In this document: positions 1 to 10,971 of the stretch, piece by piece
Layout of the letters: each line of letters opens with the position of its first letter
Position numbering within the stretch: the stretch's first letter is position 1
From: Cantharellus purpuraceus
Taxonomy: Eukaryota > Basidiomycota > Agaricomycetes > Cantharellales > Hydnaceae
NCBI GenBank assembly: GCA_025174535.1
Contig: JALBUN010000039.1
Span: 1-64,000, forward strand
Reading direction: 5' to 3'
DNA length: 64,000 nt
Notes under the pieces: generated by a model
Seen by the model: only the letters and a program-made list of their open reading frames with translations
Told to the model about the DNA's origin: nothing
Databases searched by the model: none
Position numbers and translations under genes: made by a program

Positions 1-895
1 AGCGTGTGAAGTTGAACTACTAAAGGGGAAATCATGGAGAAATGAAAGGACAGATAGGGGTAATCTTTGTAAGAATAGGGGGTGATGAGTAATAAAAAGA
101 ACCAAAAATAGAACAAGGATGAGTAAGTCATGTATGAATGAATTAAAAGATGAAACAGGGTGAGTCATATAAAAGAACAATAGAAACATCCACCAATACC
201 ATCTTCCCTACGGCTCCGAAGGTTAATTGACCCTGAGTCACATGAGGACTTCCGTCAGCATCCACAACAAATACTCCTTATTGTCTTAGTGATCCGTCTC
301 CATATGGTATCCCGTTCCAAGAGTATTTGGTCCCTTTGCCTGACACGATGTAACCTGAGTCGGATTGAAGTGGGAGGATAGGTCGGCAATGGCGACTGAA
401 ATTCTACCTCACGTTAGACTCTTCTATCCATGTCACGATATAGAGGTGAAATGTCGAGGAATGTATATGGTTCAGCGGAATTGTGAAAGAATATGGGATC
501 GCCAATGGCATAAGAGAGACATGGTGGGGATCTTGGGCGTTGAAAGAGTTTTGGAAGTATTTTGACACGTGGAGGTGGCTTAACATGCCCATGGTGCTCG
601 GCGTATTTTTGATAGTCCTCTGTGTCCAGAGACCAGTGTGGCGTATTATTAGAAGTGATGTTGGAGATGGGAATAGAATGGGAAGCCATGTGAATGATGA
701 TGAAAGGATCGGTGTGAATAGAAGGCTGATAATGATCGATGGCGATGAAACATGAGTGACAATTGATGGCTCGAATTAGAGACTGAGGTGGATAGGGAGT
801 TGCGGCGCTATTTAAAAGTTGATACAAAAAGACGCTGGCGGAGTTGGACTGTCAGAGTGGTTCGATATGCGTCCTCGATGCGTCCTGGCTCGTCA
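1..895 (-). mobile_element. Family D unit, partial (LTR-like, TG...CA)
   Basis: This is the left-truncated copy of a 1.4-kb repeat found complete at 48113-49526 and 54416-55831. On the minus strand it starts at 895 with TGACGAGCC and runs off the window at base 1. It sits in the integrase C-terminal coding region of the adjoining family E element: the flank reads GCGCGGGCAGC, the site that D also occupies in the other E copy, shifted by 2 bases. It contains the accessory reading frame described separately and the start of the region holding the second TATA box. A solo LTR is the simplest reading because complete copies have TG/CA ends and a 4-bp duplication. Confidence 0.8.
414..689 (-). pseudogene. 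D accessory ORF, degenerate copy
   Basis: The frame starts at the ATG at 689 (MASHSIPISN) and stops at 414 after 91 codons, whereas the copies at 48319 and 55625 stay open for 144. The core, with YAIGDPIFF and EPYTFLDI, is kept. The same core (YIGDPLF, PYTF) occurs in the small ORF between pol and the 3' LTR of family B at 12934-13371, so the two are probably homologous. Function is unknown. No membrane segment or catalytic motif is apparent. Confidence 0.55.
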
Positions 896-1257
896 GCGCG
901 GGCAGCAGGTCCTTCACCCTCTGCCTTCTGGACCACTTCCGAGCAGTTCATCCAGTCTTCCATATATCAATGCTCGAACCTGCTACCACGAACGAGATCT
1001 CTGGTTGCACGTAACCTCCACCTCCCCCGATCATCATCGAAGGAGACAATGAATATGAGATCTCTGAGATCCTGGACTCGAAGATTGACTGTCAATACAA
1101 GTGCAAGCTCCAGTACTTAGTCAAATGGGCTGGATATGAAGGCACCGATGAAGAATCCTCATGGATCTCTGTGTCCAAACTCGATCATGCATCCAAATCC
1201 ATCTCCAACTTTCACTCTGCTTATCCAGACAAACCTGGCCCCCTTATGAATCTTTAA
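896..1257 (+). pseudogene. Family E integrase C-terminus and chromodomain, fragment
   Basis: Starting directly after the D unit, the frame reads the integrase tail (FRAVHPVFHISMLEP, the usual Ty3/Gypsy end of the GPF/Y module), a proline-rich linker and a chromodomain (EYEISEILD ... YLVKWAGYEG ... SWISVS), and ends at a natural stop with PDKPGPLMNL. A TAA at 1012-1014 in the linker replaces a CAA present in the copy at 48 kb, so this copy cannot make the fusion. Chromodomains of this class of retroelement direct integration to marked chromatin. The upstream part of this element lies beyond the window. Confidence 0.85.
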
Positions 1258-1405
1258 GTTCGATTACTAATGCTAATTCTATTATTTCGCATCATCATTT
1301 TATTACAAGTCAAGGGAAATTACATGCCTGCCCAAAAGCTCCACAGGAATCACTCCACCTCATTTTTCTCCGCTCCAAAATTTATAATCATTCTCATTTT
1401 TACTT
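1258..1405. other. Spacer between pol and the antisense gene of family E
   Basis: About 150 bases separate the chromodomain stop from the convergent end of the antisense gene. An equivalent spacer occurs at 47646-47752. It must hold the 3' ends of both transcripts, but no clear terminator signal stands out. Confidence 0.4.
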
Positions 1406-3098
1406 TTATACATCGCGTTTCCTTTTCCCCTTTCCCTTATCTACCTCAGGCTCTGTCTCTGACGCCGTCTCTGACTCCTCATCACTCTCTACATCTGACA
1501 CCCAATCCTTCTCATCTCCCATGTCCAAATCCTCATCCAAGGGGGCCATGAACTTCCACAACCAATGTAACTTGGCCGTCCGCCAACCCTCCAGAACCTC
1601 CTTCTGTTTCATCGTTTTCACCAAGTCCACTAGCAACCCCTCCATCCGCCGAAGGTGCTCCGACTGCAGGTTAACCAGCCGGATAAGCTGGCCCATGGTA
1701 CTATTGGGCGCCGAGACGTGCCCCATACCTGCACCGGTCGTCACCCCTTCCAATCTGACACTGCTACCCCTGGCTGCCACAGCACCCGTCTCCGTCTGCT
1801 GCTTTTTGGTTGGATGACCTTCTGATTCTTTCTCTGCCCCTCCTTGTACCACTAGTTGGGGCTTGACGCTCCGACTCTGGGGATCAAACTTCCCATTGAT
1901 CCTACACCCTCCTTTCCGACCCCGACAACAATCACAGGACTGAAGTCGGCGAGTTGGGACGGTAGGCCACACGCACTCCACACCCACATCACGACATAAG
2001 TCGCAAGTTACGCCGGGTCTGCCAAATGGCTCCGTTGGAGCCAGAGCCTTGGGTGGTCCACCCCTTCTCGCTGTGGCCTCCAAGCGTTCCCTCTCCTCCT
2101 CCTTGTCCTGCTGTTCTGCCGCTGCCTTCTCCATCTCATGCTTGCGAAGCTGGATCACCGACCTTGTGACACGCAGCTCCTTCTTACGGGTTGCCAACAC
2201 ATGACTCTCTGCCTTGCACCATATGACCCTCTGGTCCACCTCTCGCTTCTCCATATCAGCACTCGGGTATGCCTTCAATGAAAAGACTGCGACGTCAAGA
2301 TTCTTCTTAGTGGTCATGGCATAGAGCTCTGCTCTTTTGCGAGCCTCGACCGCAGCTACCCAAGCCATCTCCTCGTAAGAATTTGATGTCGGATCTGGCT
2401 CCATGTCCATCCCAACATCCACACCCGCCTTGGGCTCTGCATTCATGTCGAGCTCCATATTGGCATCAGGATCCACCTCCACCTCCACCCTCTCCATCTC
2501 CACCACATCATCTTCCTCAGCTGCACCCAACTCAAATAATGGCCATGCCCATGGACATAACGGCGAGTCCTCTGCAGTGACAGTCTTCGAACGAGTCGTC
2601 TCTGTCTGTGTAACGGAGATGATGGCAACCTCGGGGGTCCCTGTCCGTATTGGCACACTTGGACTTCCTGGACTGGTCACCCCTGCCCCGGTTACCTCCT
2701 CCTCTACCTCCATGGCAGCTTCCAACTCATGCGCCTGCTCCTCCACTTCCTTCAGTCTTGCAGCCTCCATCGCTGCCACAAGTTCCTTCACCATGCGGGC
2801 CCTCTCGGCCTTCGCTTCCTCCTCTTTCCTTCTCTGTTCCGTCTTCGCCACCTCTTTCCGCCTCTGCTCTTCCTCCTTCCGTCTCCGTTCCGCCTCCTCC
2901 TCCTCCTTCCATCTCCGCTTTGCCTTCTCCTCCTCCTCCTTCCGCCTCCGTTCCACTTCCTCCTCCTCTTTCTGTTTCCGTTCCGCTTTTCTGCTCCTCC
3001 TCCTCTTCCTTCCGTCGGGCCAAGAGCAACTGCTCAAGCTCAGCCACACTCATGCTTGCCAAAGGGTTTGACATCATTGAGGATAAGACCTCAATCAT
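1406..3098 (-). pseudogene. Antisense Zn2Cys6/coiled-coil gene of family E (one frameshift)
   Basis: A long frame runs opposite to pol, between pol and the 3' LTR. The start is the ATG at 3098, or the next ATGs a few codons in (MSNPLASMSVAELEQ), just downstream of a minus-strand TATAAAA at 3107-3113. A frameshift near 3000 separates this start from the remaining 547-codon frame. Order of parts: a highly charged Glu/Arg/Lys coiled coil, an acidic middle, then a perfect binuclear zinc-cluster pattern, C-X2-C-X6-C-X12-C-X2-C-X6-C (CDLCRDVGVEC ... CDCCRGRKGGC), and an acidic tail. Zn2Cys6 domains are fungal DNA-binding modules, so a transcription-factor-like role is inferred. The same gene in the same place at 45994-47645 shows that it belongs to the element. 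Confidence 0.75.
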
Positions 3099-3106
3099 GC
3101 CCCTCC

Positions 3107-3113
3107 TTTTATA
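3107..3113 (-). promoter_or_regulatory. TATA box of the antisense gene
   Basis: TATAAAA on the minus strand, conserved in the second copy (45979-45985), lies outside the LTR. It points away from the element's 3' LTR and into the antisense frame. Confidence 0.5.
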
Positions 3114-3202
3114 CGTCTCCAGACCCCCAGCATAACTCCGACCACACCCAATCGTCTCACCTATTCAATCCACAGACATGAGGCCTCAGGGGCTCGGCCT
3201 TA

Positions 3203-3518
3203 AATGGGGAGATACTGTTATGACTATATTCATTAACACCCAGATCCCCGTCCAATCCACTCAGATCCCCACGCACATGAAATCTATACTCCATTTGGAA
3301 ACCACTACGTCTCCATTTACCTGTTCGATTGTCACCGCTGATTCCGCCCATCCGTCTCCGGTTCCGATTGATGCATCAGCATCACCATAGGAACCTGGAC
3401 ATCCATCCCGGTCGGACTCGGACAAGCTTACATAAGGCCGTTGGCCTCGGAGACCCATCACCAGAGTAATTATTATTAGATTTCAAAATATGTATTTAAG
3501 TTGCCTGACTGGGGACTA
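3203..3518 (+). mobile_element. Polypurine tract and truncated 3' LTR, family E
   Basis: A polypurine tract (AAATGGGGAGATAC, 3202-3215) is followed by TGTTATGACTATATTC, the start of the family E LTR at 3216. Homology to the complete LTR at 4064-4619 stops near 3518 (GACTGGGGACT), so about 250 bases of the 3' end are missing. Confidence 0.85.
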
Positions 3519-3948
3519 GGAACAATGTTAAAATCACTCCAAGAGAATTCTGAGTGATGCAAGTTGTGTCACCAAAGACCAGATTCTCAACAAGAATCTG
3601 AATCTGGAGAGTCTGGATCTCCCCAGGGTGAGAGGATTCAACTGAATGATTGGTTAGACAGAGGAAATGAAATTCCCCCAATGGAGGGAATTAGAGACCC
3701 AGTAATCCCTGTGAGGCAAGGACTACCAATCCAGATTGAAGAGGAAACTCCTCAATCTATGGCAAAGGAGCTCAATCAAGAGATCAAGCTATGGAAACAA
3801 TGAGAAGTTGAGGCTTCTTGTAAACATAGATTAGCCCTTGAATGGAAGGCTAAACATGCAGAGCAGGAGCTTGGCCAGCTGTTTAGAGAGCAGCAGCCCC
3901 AGCAAGAGCTCAATGTGGCTGTCAATTTGAATCAACAGTCATGACATG
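3519..3948 (+). other. Retroelement coding debris upstream of a family G LTR
   Basis: A short acidic, Gln/Glu-rich reading frame (about 3564-3803, continuing past a TGA to 3942) leads straight into the first bases of a family G LTR at 3949. It could be the end of the polyprotein of a G-like element. No domain is recognisable, and I cannot assign it firmly. Confidence 0.35.
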
Positions 3949-4063
3949 TGTATGGGAACCACCTTTTCCCTATCAAATCCTATTTATGCAGCACCAATGT
4001 GTTATACTTTGCTTTTCCATTCCTAAATATCAGCATATATTTGGTGCTTGTACCTGGAATGGA
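3949..4063 (+). mobile_element. Family G LTR, 5' fragment
   Basis: TGTATGGGAACCACC and the following 100 bases match, in reverse, the end of the G1 LTR at 32862-32976. The match is cut at 4063, where the family E LTR begins, so the E copy downstream probably inserted into this G LTR. Confidence 0.75.
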
Positions 4064-4619
4064 TGTTATGACTATATTCATTAATGCCCAGATCCCTGTC
4101 TGATCCACTCAGATCCCCACGCATATGAAATCTATACTCCATTTGGAAACTGTCATGTCTCCATTTATCTGTCCGATTGTCACCGCCAAATCTCATCCAT
4201 CTGCATCTGGTTCCAATTGATGCATCAGCATCACCATAGAAACCTGGACATCTGTCCCCATTGGACCCAGACATACTCATGTAAGGCTGTCAGCCTTGGA
4301 GACCCATCACTGGAGTAATTATTATTAAATTTCAAATATATATTTAAGCTGCCCGACTGGGGACTTCATTCCCAAGTTTGAATATCAAATCATGCCTAGT
4401 TCCTAAGTCTGATCCTAACTATCTAAGTTGTACTCCATCTCCAAAATCTTGGACACCAGTATTAGTGATGGCGCAGCACATAAGCTGAAGCCAAGTCTGT
4501 CCTGACCCACGATGTACCCCAATTCCCTCTCCAACTCCAACCCAACCTCATGACATACCCCGATTCCCTCTCCAACTCTGACCCAATCTCCAACCCCCAA
4601 TTGGACCTAGTGTGTAACA
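4064..4619 (+). repeat. 5' LTR of family E copy E1
   Basis: TGTTATGACTATATTC ... CCTAGTGTGTAACA, 556 bp, with TG/CA ends. It compares with 543 bp for each LTR of copy E3. The gag leader begins immediately after. I see no convincing tRNA primer-binding site next to it. Confidence 0.85.
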
Positions 4620-4651
4620 GTATATTTGAACTGCCATTCTCACTCCTACCA

Positions 4652-5794
4652 ATGCCACAATCCACTGCCAATTCCAAATGTGCATGAACCGTTGAGGTGC
4701 CCACTCCCAGCATAGACACCATCCCCAAGGTCATTGAAGAACTGATGGACCACATAGAGGCCATCAATGAAGAGGACGATACTCCACCCTCCCCAAATCC
4801 GGCACAAGCCATCTCCCTGCTTGCCAGCAGCATCCGTAACCCACAAGCCCCTAAGTCCCAGACCTTGGTCTGGGAACCTGACCCATTTGATGGCTCTGAT
4901 CCACAAAAGCTCCAGCCATTCTTGGTGCAATGTCAGTTGAATTTCTGTGACCGCCCTGAAGCGTTCACATCTGATTGGGCAAAGGTCACCTTCACCATGT
5001 CCTATCTCAAGGGCACCACACTGGACTACTTTGAGCCAGTGCTCATGGATGACTCTGATGACCCTATATGGTCAGAGGACTACTCCGACTTCATCTCTGA
5101 ACTTCAGACCAATTTCGGTCCTTACAACCCCAAGGCTGATGCCGAGAATGAACTCGATTGACTTTGGATGAAGGAAAATCACAAAATCACAAAATACATT
5201 GTGAGTTTTCAGCAGCTAGCCCCAAAAGTCCAATGGGGTGACGCTGCACTCCGATGTCAATTTTATGTTGGTCCCCCATCCTGCATCAAGGACAAGATAT
5301 CACGCGTTGGTAAGCCAGATACTTTGGTAAACCTTCACAAGCTTGCCCAATCCATTGATTCCCGTTATTGGGAACATCAATCTGAGGTCTCCCATGAAAA
5401 TTTGGCTAACAACAAATCAGACAAATTGTTGGATAAGACCCCAAAGTCCAACAAGGGGTCCAATAAGAAGACCACCACCAACTCAGGCCAGAAGTCAAAC
5501 ACTGGTAACGCTGCTGCTTCCAGTTCCAGTCAGAACAACTCCAGAACTGGCAATAACTCTGGAGTTTGCAAGAGCACTCTGGACCTCTCCACCAAGCTGG
5601 GGAAGGATGGAAAACTTACCCAGCAGGAATGCCAGTGCCGCATGGACAACAACCTCTGTCTGTTCTGCAGAAAACCTGGCCACCAAGCCCAGGATTGCAA
5701 CAAGGCAACCTTGTCAGCAGCAAAGGCAAAGGGCCATGCTGCAAATACCACAACAGACAAGTCCGATGCCAAGGTGATGGACCCAAAAAAATAG
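4652..5794 (+). pseudogene. gag of family E copy E1
   Basis: The ATG at 4652 heads a Gag protein that would form the cytoplasmic particle. Seen in order: a capsid-like region (ALIGNS with E2 and E3; key stretches VTFTMSYLKGTTLDYFEP and NFGPYNPKADAENELD), a Ser/Asn/Lys-rich linker, and a CCHC knuckle, CLFCRKPGHQAQDCNK, near 5660. It is broken by TGA at 4685-4687 and at 5159-5161. E3 has CAA at the second place, and E2 shares the TGA. Confidence 0.8.
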
Positions 5795-6592
5795 TAAGCA
5801 GTCCTCTAGCCTCCATATGAGCTGAGGGCTGCATTGGTACTCCCCATACAACAAATGAGGTCCACCTGAATGCCACTCTTTCCCACTCCAACTCCCTTAC
5901 CCTCCTCATCTACTCTGACTCCATTCCCAATACCACTATCCAAGCATTAATTGACTCCGGTTCTACTCACTGTTTCCTTGATTCCTCTTTTTCTGATTTA
6001 CATAAACTCCATACATACACCATAACTCCAATATTGCTCTGATTATTTGATGGCACTACTAATGCTGTTATTTCACAAGCTATAGATCTGTCTATCCGTT
6101 TTCTGTTGGAGAAATCCAGAACCTTACATTCTATGTTACTCCGCTTGACTCCAGCTGTTCTGTGGTTCTTGGACATAATTGGCTCACCTGCTACAATCTG
6201 TTGATTGACTGGGCATTGGGCCATATCACATTCTGTTCTCCAGTGCAGGCTGTGTCATTCCCAACATCACCAGCAACTTTATGTGCGAAGTTATCTTCCA
6301 CCTCTGCTGACTCCACTCTGATAGATACTCTGTCTACCCCTCTGTCCATATCAATGGTGGATGCTATGGTCTTCACCAGACTAAGCAAACTGGAGGGCTC
6401 TCACACATTCCAGGTTCACCTCTCCAATCCAATGTTCCTCACCACCTGTTCTGCCTGATCAACTCCACCGGACCTATCTATGGTTCCTAAGGAGTATCAT
6501 GAGTTCGCCGATGTGTTCAGCAAGTCTAAAGCCGACTCCCTAGTGGAACACTGACCATACAATCTCAAGATTGAGTTGAATGACAACTCCAC
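5795..6592 (+). pseudogene. Protease and start of RT, family E copy E1
   Basis: The aspartic protease active-site motif ALIDSGSTHCFLDSSF is readable near 5945-5990, followed by [17 protein letters not shown] (about 6163-6213), which resembles the second conserved block of retroviral-type proteases. The region then reaches the RT entry (FADVFSKS-like, about 6505) and YNLKIELNDNST just before 6592, where family B inserted. Several stops and at least one frame change are present. Confidence 0.7.
6588..6592 (+). repeat. Target-site duplication of family B (TCCAC)
   Basis: TCCAC precedes the 5' LTR and recurs at 13773-13777 after the 3' LTR. The uninterrupted target, visible in inverse orientation near 52019, has it once. 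Confidence 0.9.
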
Positions 6593-6954
6593 CATCAGGG
6601 TTCAAATAAGTCATATTCTATTTTTAGTATTTTCTCTTGACACCCCTATCAGTGCAGCCTGTCAGGGTGCGTCTCCCCTATTTCATTCCCCCTATCACTT
6701 CCCCTATCTTTCCTCCCCTATCTTGGTTCTCCTATCCGTCTCCATCATTTAGTATAAAGACTCGCCTTGGTGCAGTGTGATCCCCTCAGCTTGATCTCTG
6801 AGGATATCTGCTGTACCAGGTAAGTCCCATGTATTTATCAGAAACAGCTGTATAGACTGAGGATATCCGCTGTACCAGCTGGCATTATTTCTTATCGGCT
6901 CTCACTTATTGAGTATCTTGTTGTTGTGGCCTCGTCATCAGCGTCGCCCTCACA
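6593..6954 (+). repeat. 5' LTR of family B
   Basis: 362 bp, starting CATCAGGG (ancestral TGTCAGGG) and ending CCCTCACA. It includes AGTATAAAGAC (about 6752) as a TATA-like box and CAGGTAAGTCCC, a possible splice donor, about 60 bases further on. Confidence 0.9.
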
Positions 6955-7023
6955 GAAGATCAAGCTCCATAAGACGACCCCACACCTCATAACACTTTCC
7001 CTATTAACTACTTCACCGATACC

Positions 7024-8166
7024 ATGACCGATCAGCTCCCTGAAGCCTATTGGGACACTCTAGGTGAAAGTGGTGGCTTTCTGCGAGCATTGTTCAACAC
7101 CCAGGCGCAGCAGCTCCAGCAGCTGCAACTCCAGAACCAGCACCTCCAAAGCCAGTTCACCAATGTCCAGAACAACCTAGCAGATGCTGCCACTGCTGCC
7201 GCCATCACTGCAGCACAGACCATCTCTCAGACCATCTCATTTCCCACACCTTCTCCTACATCGTCATCCGTTTGCCCAATAAGGGCAGCTGAACCAGCCA
7301 AATTCAATGGAGATCATGCAGAGACGGAAGGTTTCATTCGCTCTATCAGGCTTGCCATTGCAGTCCAGCCTACATCTTTCCCAGATGAGTGGACCAAGAT
7401 CCTCTATGCCCTCTCTTTTATGACAGGAGGTTCTGCTGAAGTATGGGCACACAATGAGACACAGGCAGTCATTGACAGGACCTCACCGCTCTCCACCTTG
7501 GAGGAATTCATTAAGCAGGTGGAGAATGCTTTTGGGGACCCTGACCGCTCTCGAACAGCACAAACAAAGTTACATGATCTTAGGATGACACCTGGCATGT
7601 CAGTGGATGAATACACGGCACAGTTTGAGATACTAGCAGGAAGGACTGGGTTTAATGATGCAGCACTGGAAGATGCCTATGCCCGAGGGCTCCCTGCAAT
7701 GATTCTTGACAAGATCCATGCACAGCCATCCCTCCCGTCCGATCTCAAGGCATGGAAGTAAGCGGCCTGTCAAATTGACTGCAACCACCATCGTCTTCTA
7801 GAAGTGAGACGTGCTCAGACTTCCCTCACTCCTGCCCACTCTACCCCATCCCGCCCTCACAGCACTCCGGTCATCTCTGTACCAACTACCTTGGCAACCT
7901 CTAATGGTGCTGCACCTATGGATATTGACTCCAACCACCATCGCATTGAGACTCGGATGTGCTATAACTGTGGAAAGCGTGGCCATATATCCCCAGCATG
8001 CCCTGAACCACGCAAGGAACGTATCCAAGCTGATCTCACACAAACAGCAATTGCAGGCATGATATCAGAGTCAGTAGCAGCTGCACTGAAGGCCAAGGAA
8101 GAAGCGCAGAAGGCAGTAATTCCAAAGCAAGAGGAGAAGCAGGATTTTCAGGCCAGTCAGCAGTGA
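7024..8166 (+). pseudogene. gag of family B (one stop)
   Basis: From the ATG at 7024 one frame runs 380 codons to TGA at 8164-8166 with a single internal TAA at 7759-7761. An N-terminal Gln/Leu-rich coiled coil (about residues 25-50) is followed by a retrotransposon Gag capsid-like domain (residues 85-245, containing PAKFNGD and FGDPDRSRTAQTKL) and a CCHC knuckle CYNCGKRGHISPAC near residue 315. The pol frame overlaps the gag stop in the -1 frame, so -1 ribosomal frameshifting is a reasonable guess for pol expression. Confidence 0.88.
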
Positions 8167-8831
8167 AGAGCATGCCCTGCCTGACAAATCGGTTTTCAGT
8201 TCTTGAATCATGTACTGTAGGGCTCACAAGCGATATGTTACACGCACACTCCCTTGTCCATCAGACTGAAACCAAAACAGCCATGCCTGAAAACCCTTCT
8301 CAACTTCCAGCTAAACATGATGACCCTCCTCATCTCTACCTTTGATCTGCAGACATCCGTCGATGTACAAGAATTCCCATGAAAATCCACTCGGTAGACA
8401 CTGGATACCCTCTAGCCGTGGATGCACTCCTTGATAGTGGTGCTACAGGAATGTTCATTGATGCAGAATATGTCAAAGCAGAGAAACTTCGAACACGCCC
8501 TCTACCACATGCCATACCTGTTTATAACATTGATGGGACCCCAAATGAAGCAGGTTCAATCAAGGAAGAAGTCGATCTCATCTGCACATATGGGACCCAT
8601 ACTGAATGTGCCACATTTTCAGTCACAAGCCTGGGAACCTTTGGCATAATTGTTGGGCACACCTGGCTTGTGAAGCACAACCCAGAGGTAGACTGGTGTA
8701 CAGGAAAGGTACAGATGACTCGCTGCCCTGATTCATGTGGAGAAGTACCAGAACACAAAGAGCATTCGCTTGGTACAACTCCTTCAAATGGCAAGAACTC
8801 ACACAGGCAACCCCAATCTGAGGGAGACTGA
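8167..8831 (+). pseudogene. Aspartic protease of family B
   Basis: The pol frame is open from about 8163 and is interrupted by TGA at 8343-8345 and at 8829-8831. The protease core is AVDALLDSGATGMFIDAEYV, with the DSGAT catalytic motif near 8432, and a second block GIIVGHTWLVKHNPEVDW near 8650. Its role is to process the polyprotein. Both stops fit CGA to TGA, since the flanking frame stays intact and runs straight into reverse transcriptase. Confidence 0.85.
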
Positions 8832-8858
8832 ACATTTGTTATCTTTGTAGAAGAAGAC

Positions 8859-10971
8859 TTGGAGAATATCAATGCTGGTTCAACAGTTTCTCAACAGCTC
8901 GCACAGAAGGCTGCAGAATCTACTCCAGTCAAAACCTTTGAGGAGATTGTCCCAAAGGCGTACTGGGGATTTAAGGATGTTTTTGCAAAGGAGTCCTTTG
9001 ACCAACTTCCACCTCGAAAACTGTGGGACCACGCTATTGAACTCACTCCAGGAGCGCAACCCTTCAGCACAAAGGTCTATCCAATGTCCCCAAATGAGCA
9101 GAAGGAGTTGGACGCATTCCTTGAGGAGAACCTACGGAATCATTGTATACGTCCTTCCAAGTCACCCATGGCATCCCCTGTCTTTTTTGTGAAGAAGAAG
9201 GACGGTAATCTTCGTTTTGTGCAAGACTACCGCAAGCTGAATGATATCACAATCAAGAATGCCTACCCACTACCCCTGGTACCAGACATCATGAATAAAA
9301 TTGCCACAGCCAATGCCAAGTACTTTACCAAGCTTGACATCCGATGGGGATATAACAATGTGCGTATTAAAGAGGGCGATGAGTGGAAGGCAGCCTTTCG
9401 AACCAATCGTGGTCTATTTGAACCCCTGGTCATGTTCTTTGGTCTCACAAACAGCCCAGCAACCTTTCAGATGATGATGAATGGCATTTTCAAGGAGCTC
9501 ATTGATGATGGCACTATGGTAGTGTTCATGGGCGACATCCTCATTTTCACTGAATCCCTAGAACAACACCCCACGATCGTGCAATCTGTCCTTGAAATTC
9601 TTTGGGCCAACCACCTGTACCTCAAACCAGAGAAATGCCTTTTCTCGCAACAGAAGGTAGATTATCTTGGATTGATTCTCTCACAGGGACAGGTAGCTAT
9701 GGACCCAGTTAAGGTGGCCAGAGTCAGAGACTGGCCCACACCACACAATGTGACAGAAGTCAAATCCTTCCTGGGTTTCATCAATTTCTATCATTGCTTC
9801 ATTGAGGACTTCTCACATATCACAAAGCCTCTGAATCGGTTAACAAAGGCAGATACACAGTGGTCCTGGATACCTGATGGCCCAGAACAAGAAGCCTTTG
9901 ATAAACTCAAGCAGCTTGTCACATCAACTCCAATCCTTGTCCTCCCAGATCAAACCAAGCATTTTTGACTAGAGACAGATGCTTCAGCATATGCAACAGG
10001 TGCTGTTCTATCTCAACTCTGTGACGATGAGAAATGGAGGTCGGTAGGTTTTGTATCCAAGAGCCTTTCAGATGCAGAGTGCAACTATGCCATCCATGAT
10101 AAGGAATTGCTCTCAGTCATCCATGGACTAGAAGAATGGCGCCACATCTTGGAAGGGACCAAATACAAGATTGAAATCCTTAATGATCATCAAAACCTCA
10201 CATATTTCTGTACAGCTCAGAATCTCAATCGTCGACAAGCTCGCTGGTCACTATACCTTTCTCGTTTTGACTTTGAACTGATCCACCGTCCTGGACAACA
10301 TTCAGCCAAACCTGATGCCCTCTCACAACGTGTAGATCATAAGCGGGGGGAGGAAGATAACCAGAACCAGGTTCTTCTTGGCCCTGAGCTGTTCCACATC
10401 GATGCGACATCCACCTATCCAGGGCCAGAAGCTCAAATGATCACAGGAGAAGGAGACATTTTCCTGGAACATGTGCGGAACTGCACCAACAGAGATGAAA
10501 AGGTTGTAAAGGCTCTTAAGGAACTTGGTCCCTCTCGGAATTTACAAGGACAGAAATGGACCGAGGAGAATGGACTCGTCCTCTATCGTGGCAAGGTATA
10601 TGTCCCTCTTGACCCAAAATTGCACCATGACATTGTAAGGGCACACCACGATACTCACATTACAGGTCACCCTGGTTGCTGGAGAACAACAGAACTTGTA
10701 TCCTGCAGCTACTGGTGGCCTGGATTTGGGCGATACATTGCCAAATATGTCAAGGGATGTGACCTCTGCAATCGGACAAAAAATTTCCCTGCTCCTCCTA
10801 TGGGTAAACTCCTGCCTAATCGTGTCCCAGATCGGAGGTGGCAAGTGATATCTGTTGACCTTATTGTAGAACTACCCATCAGCCATGGCTATGATGCACT
10901 CCTTGTCGTTGTGGACCGTCTTTCCAAAAGAGCACATGTTATCCCTACCACCTCTGACATCAACTCCATAG
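8859..10971 (+). pseudogene. RT, RNase H and integrase N-terminus of family B
   Basis: One frame. Reverse transcriptase shows FVKKKDGNLRFVQDYRKLN, LTN-PATFQ and the active-site block, read as VVFMGDILIF. The expected YxDD is replaced by FMGD, so one of the two catalytic aspartates is glycine. TGA at 9966-9968 interrupts FRLETDAS at the RT/RNase H border. RNase H continues (DKELLSVIHGLEEWRH, NDHQNLTYF). The integrase zinc-binding part reads AHHDTHITGHPG ... CDLCNRT, then the first catalytic Asp in ISVDLIVELP. At 10972 a solo LTR interrupts the frame, which resumes at 11737. Confidence 0.9.
10967..10971 (+). repeat. Target-site duplication CATAG of the solo LTR
   Basis: CATAG occurs at 10967-10971 and again at 11732-11736. 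Removing one copy plus the 760-bp insert restores the integrase frame exactly. Confidence 0.9.

Noticed and set aside
2403..3071. Long Ser/Thr- and Leu-rich plus-strand frames over 2403-3181
   Set aside because: They are the complement of the repetitive Glu/Lys coiled-coil codons of the antisense gene; composition bias alone keeps them open. The same happens at 45911-46583.
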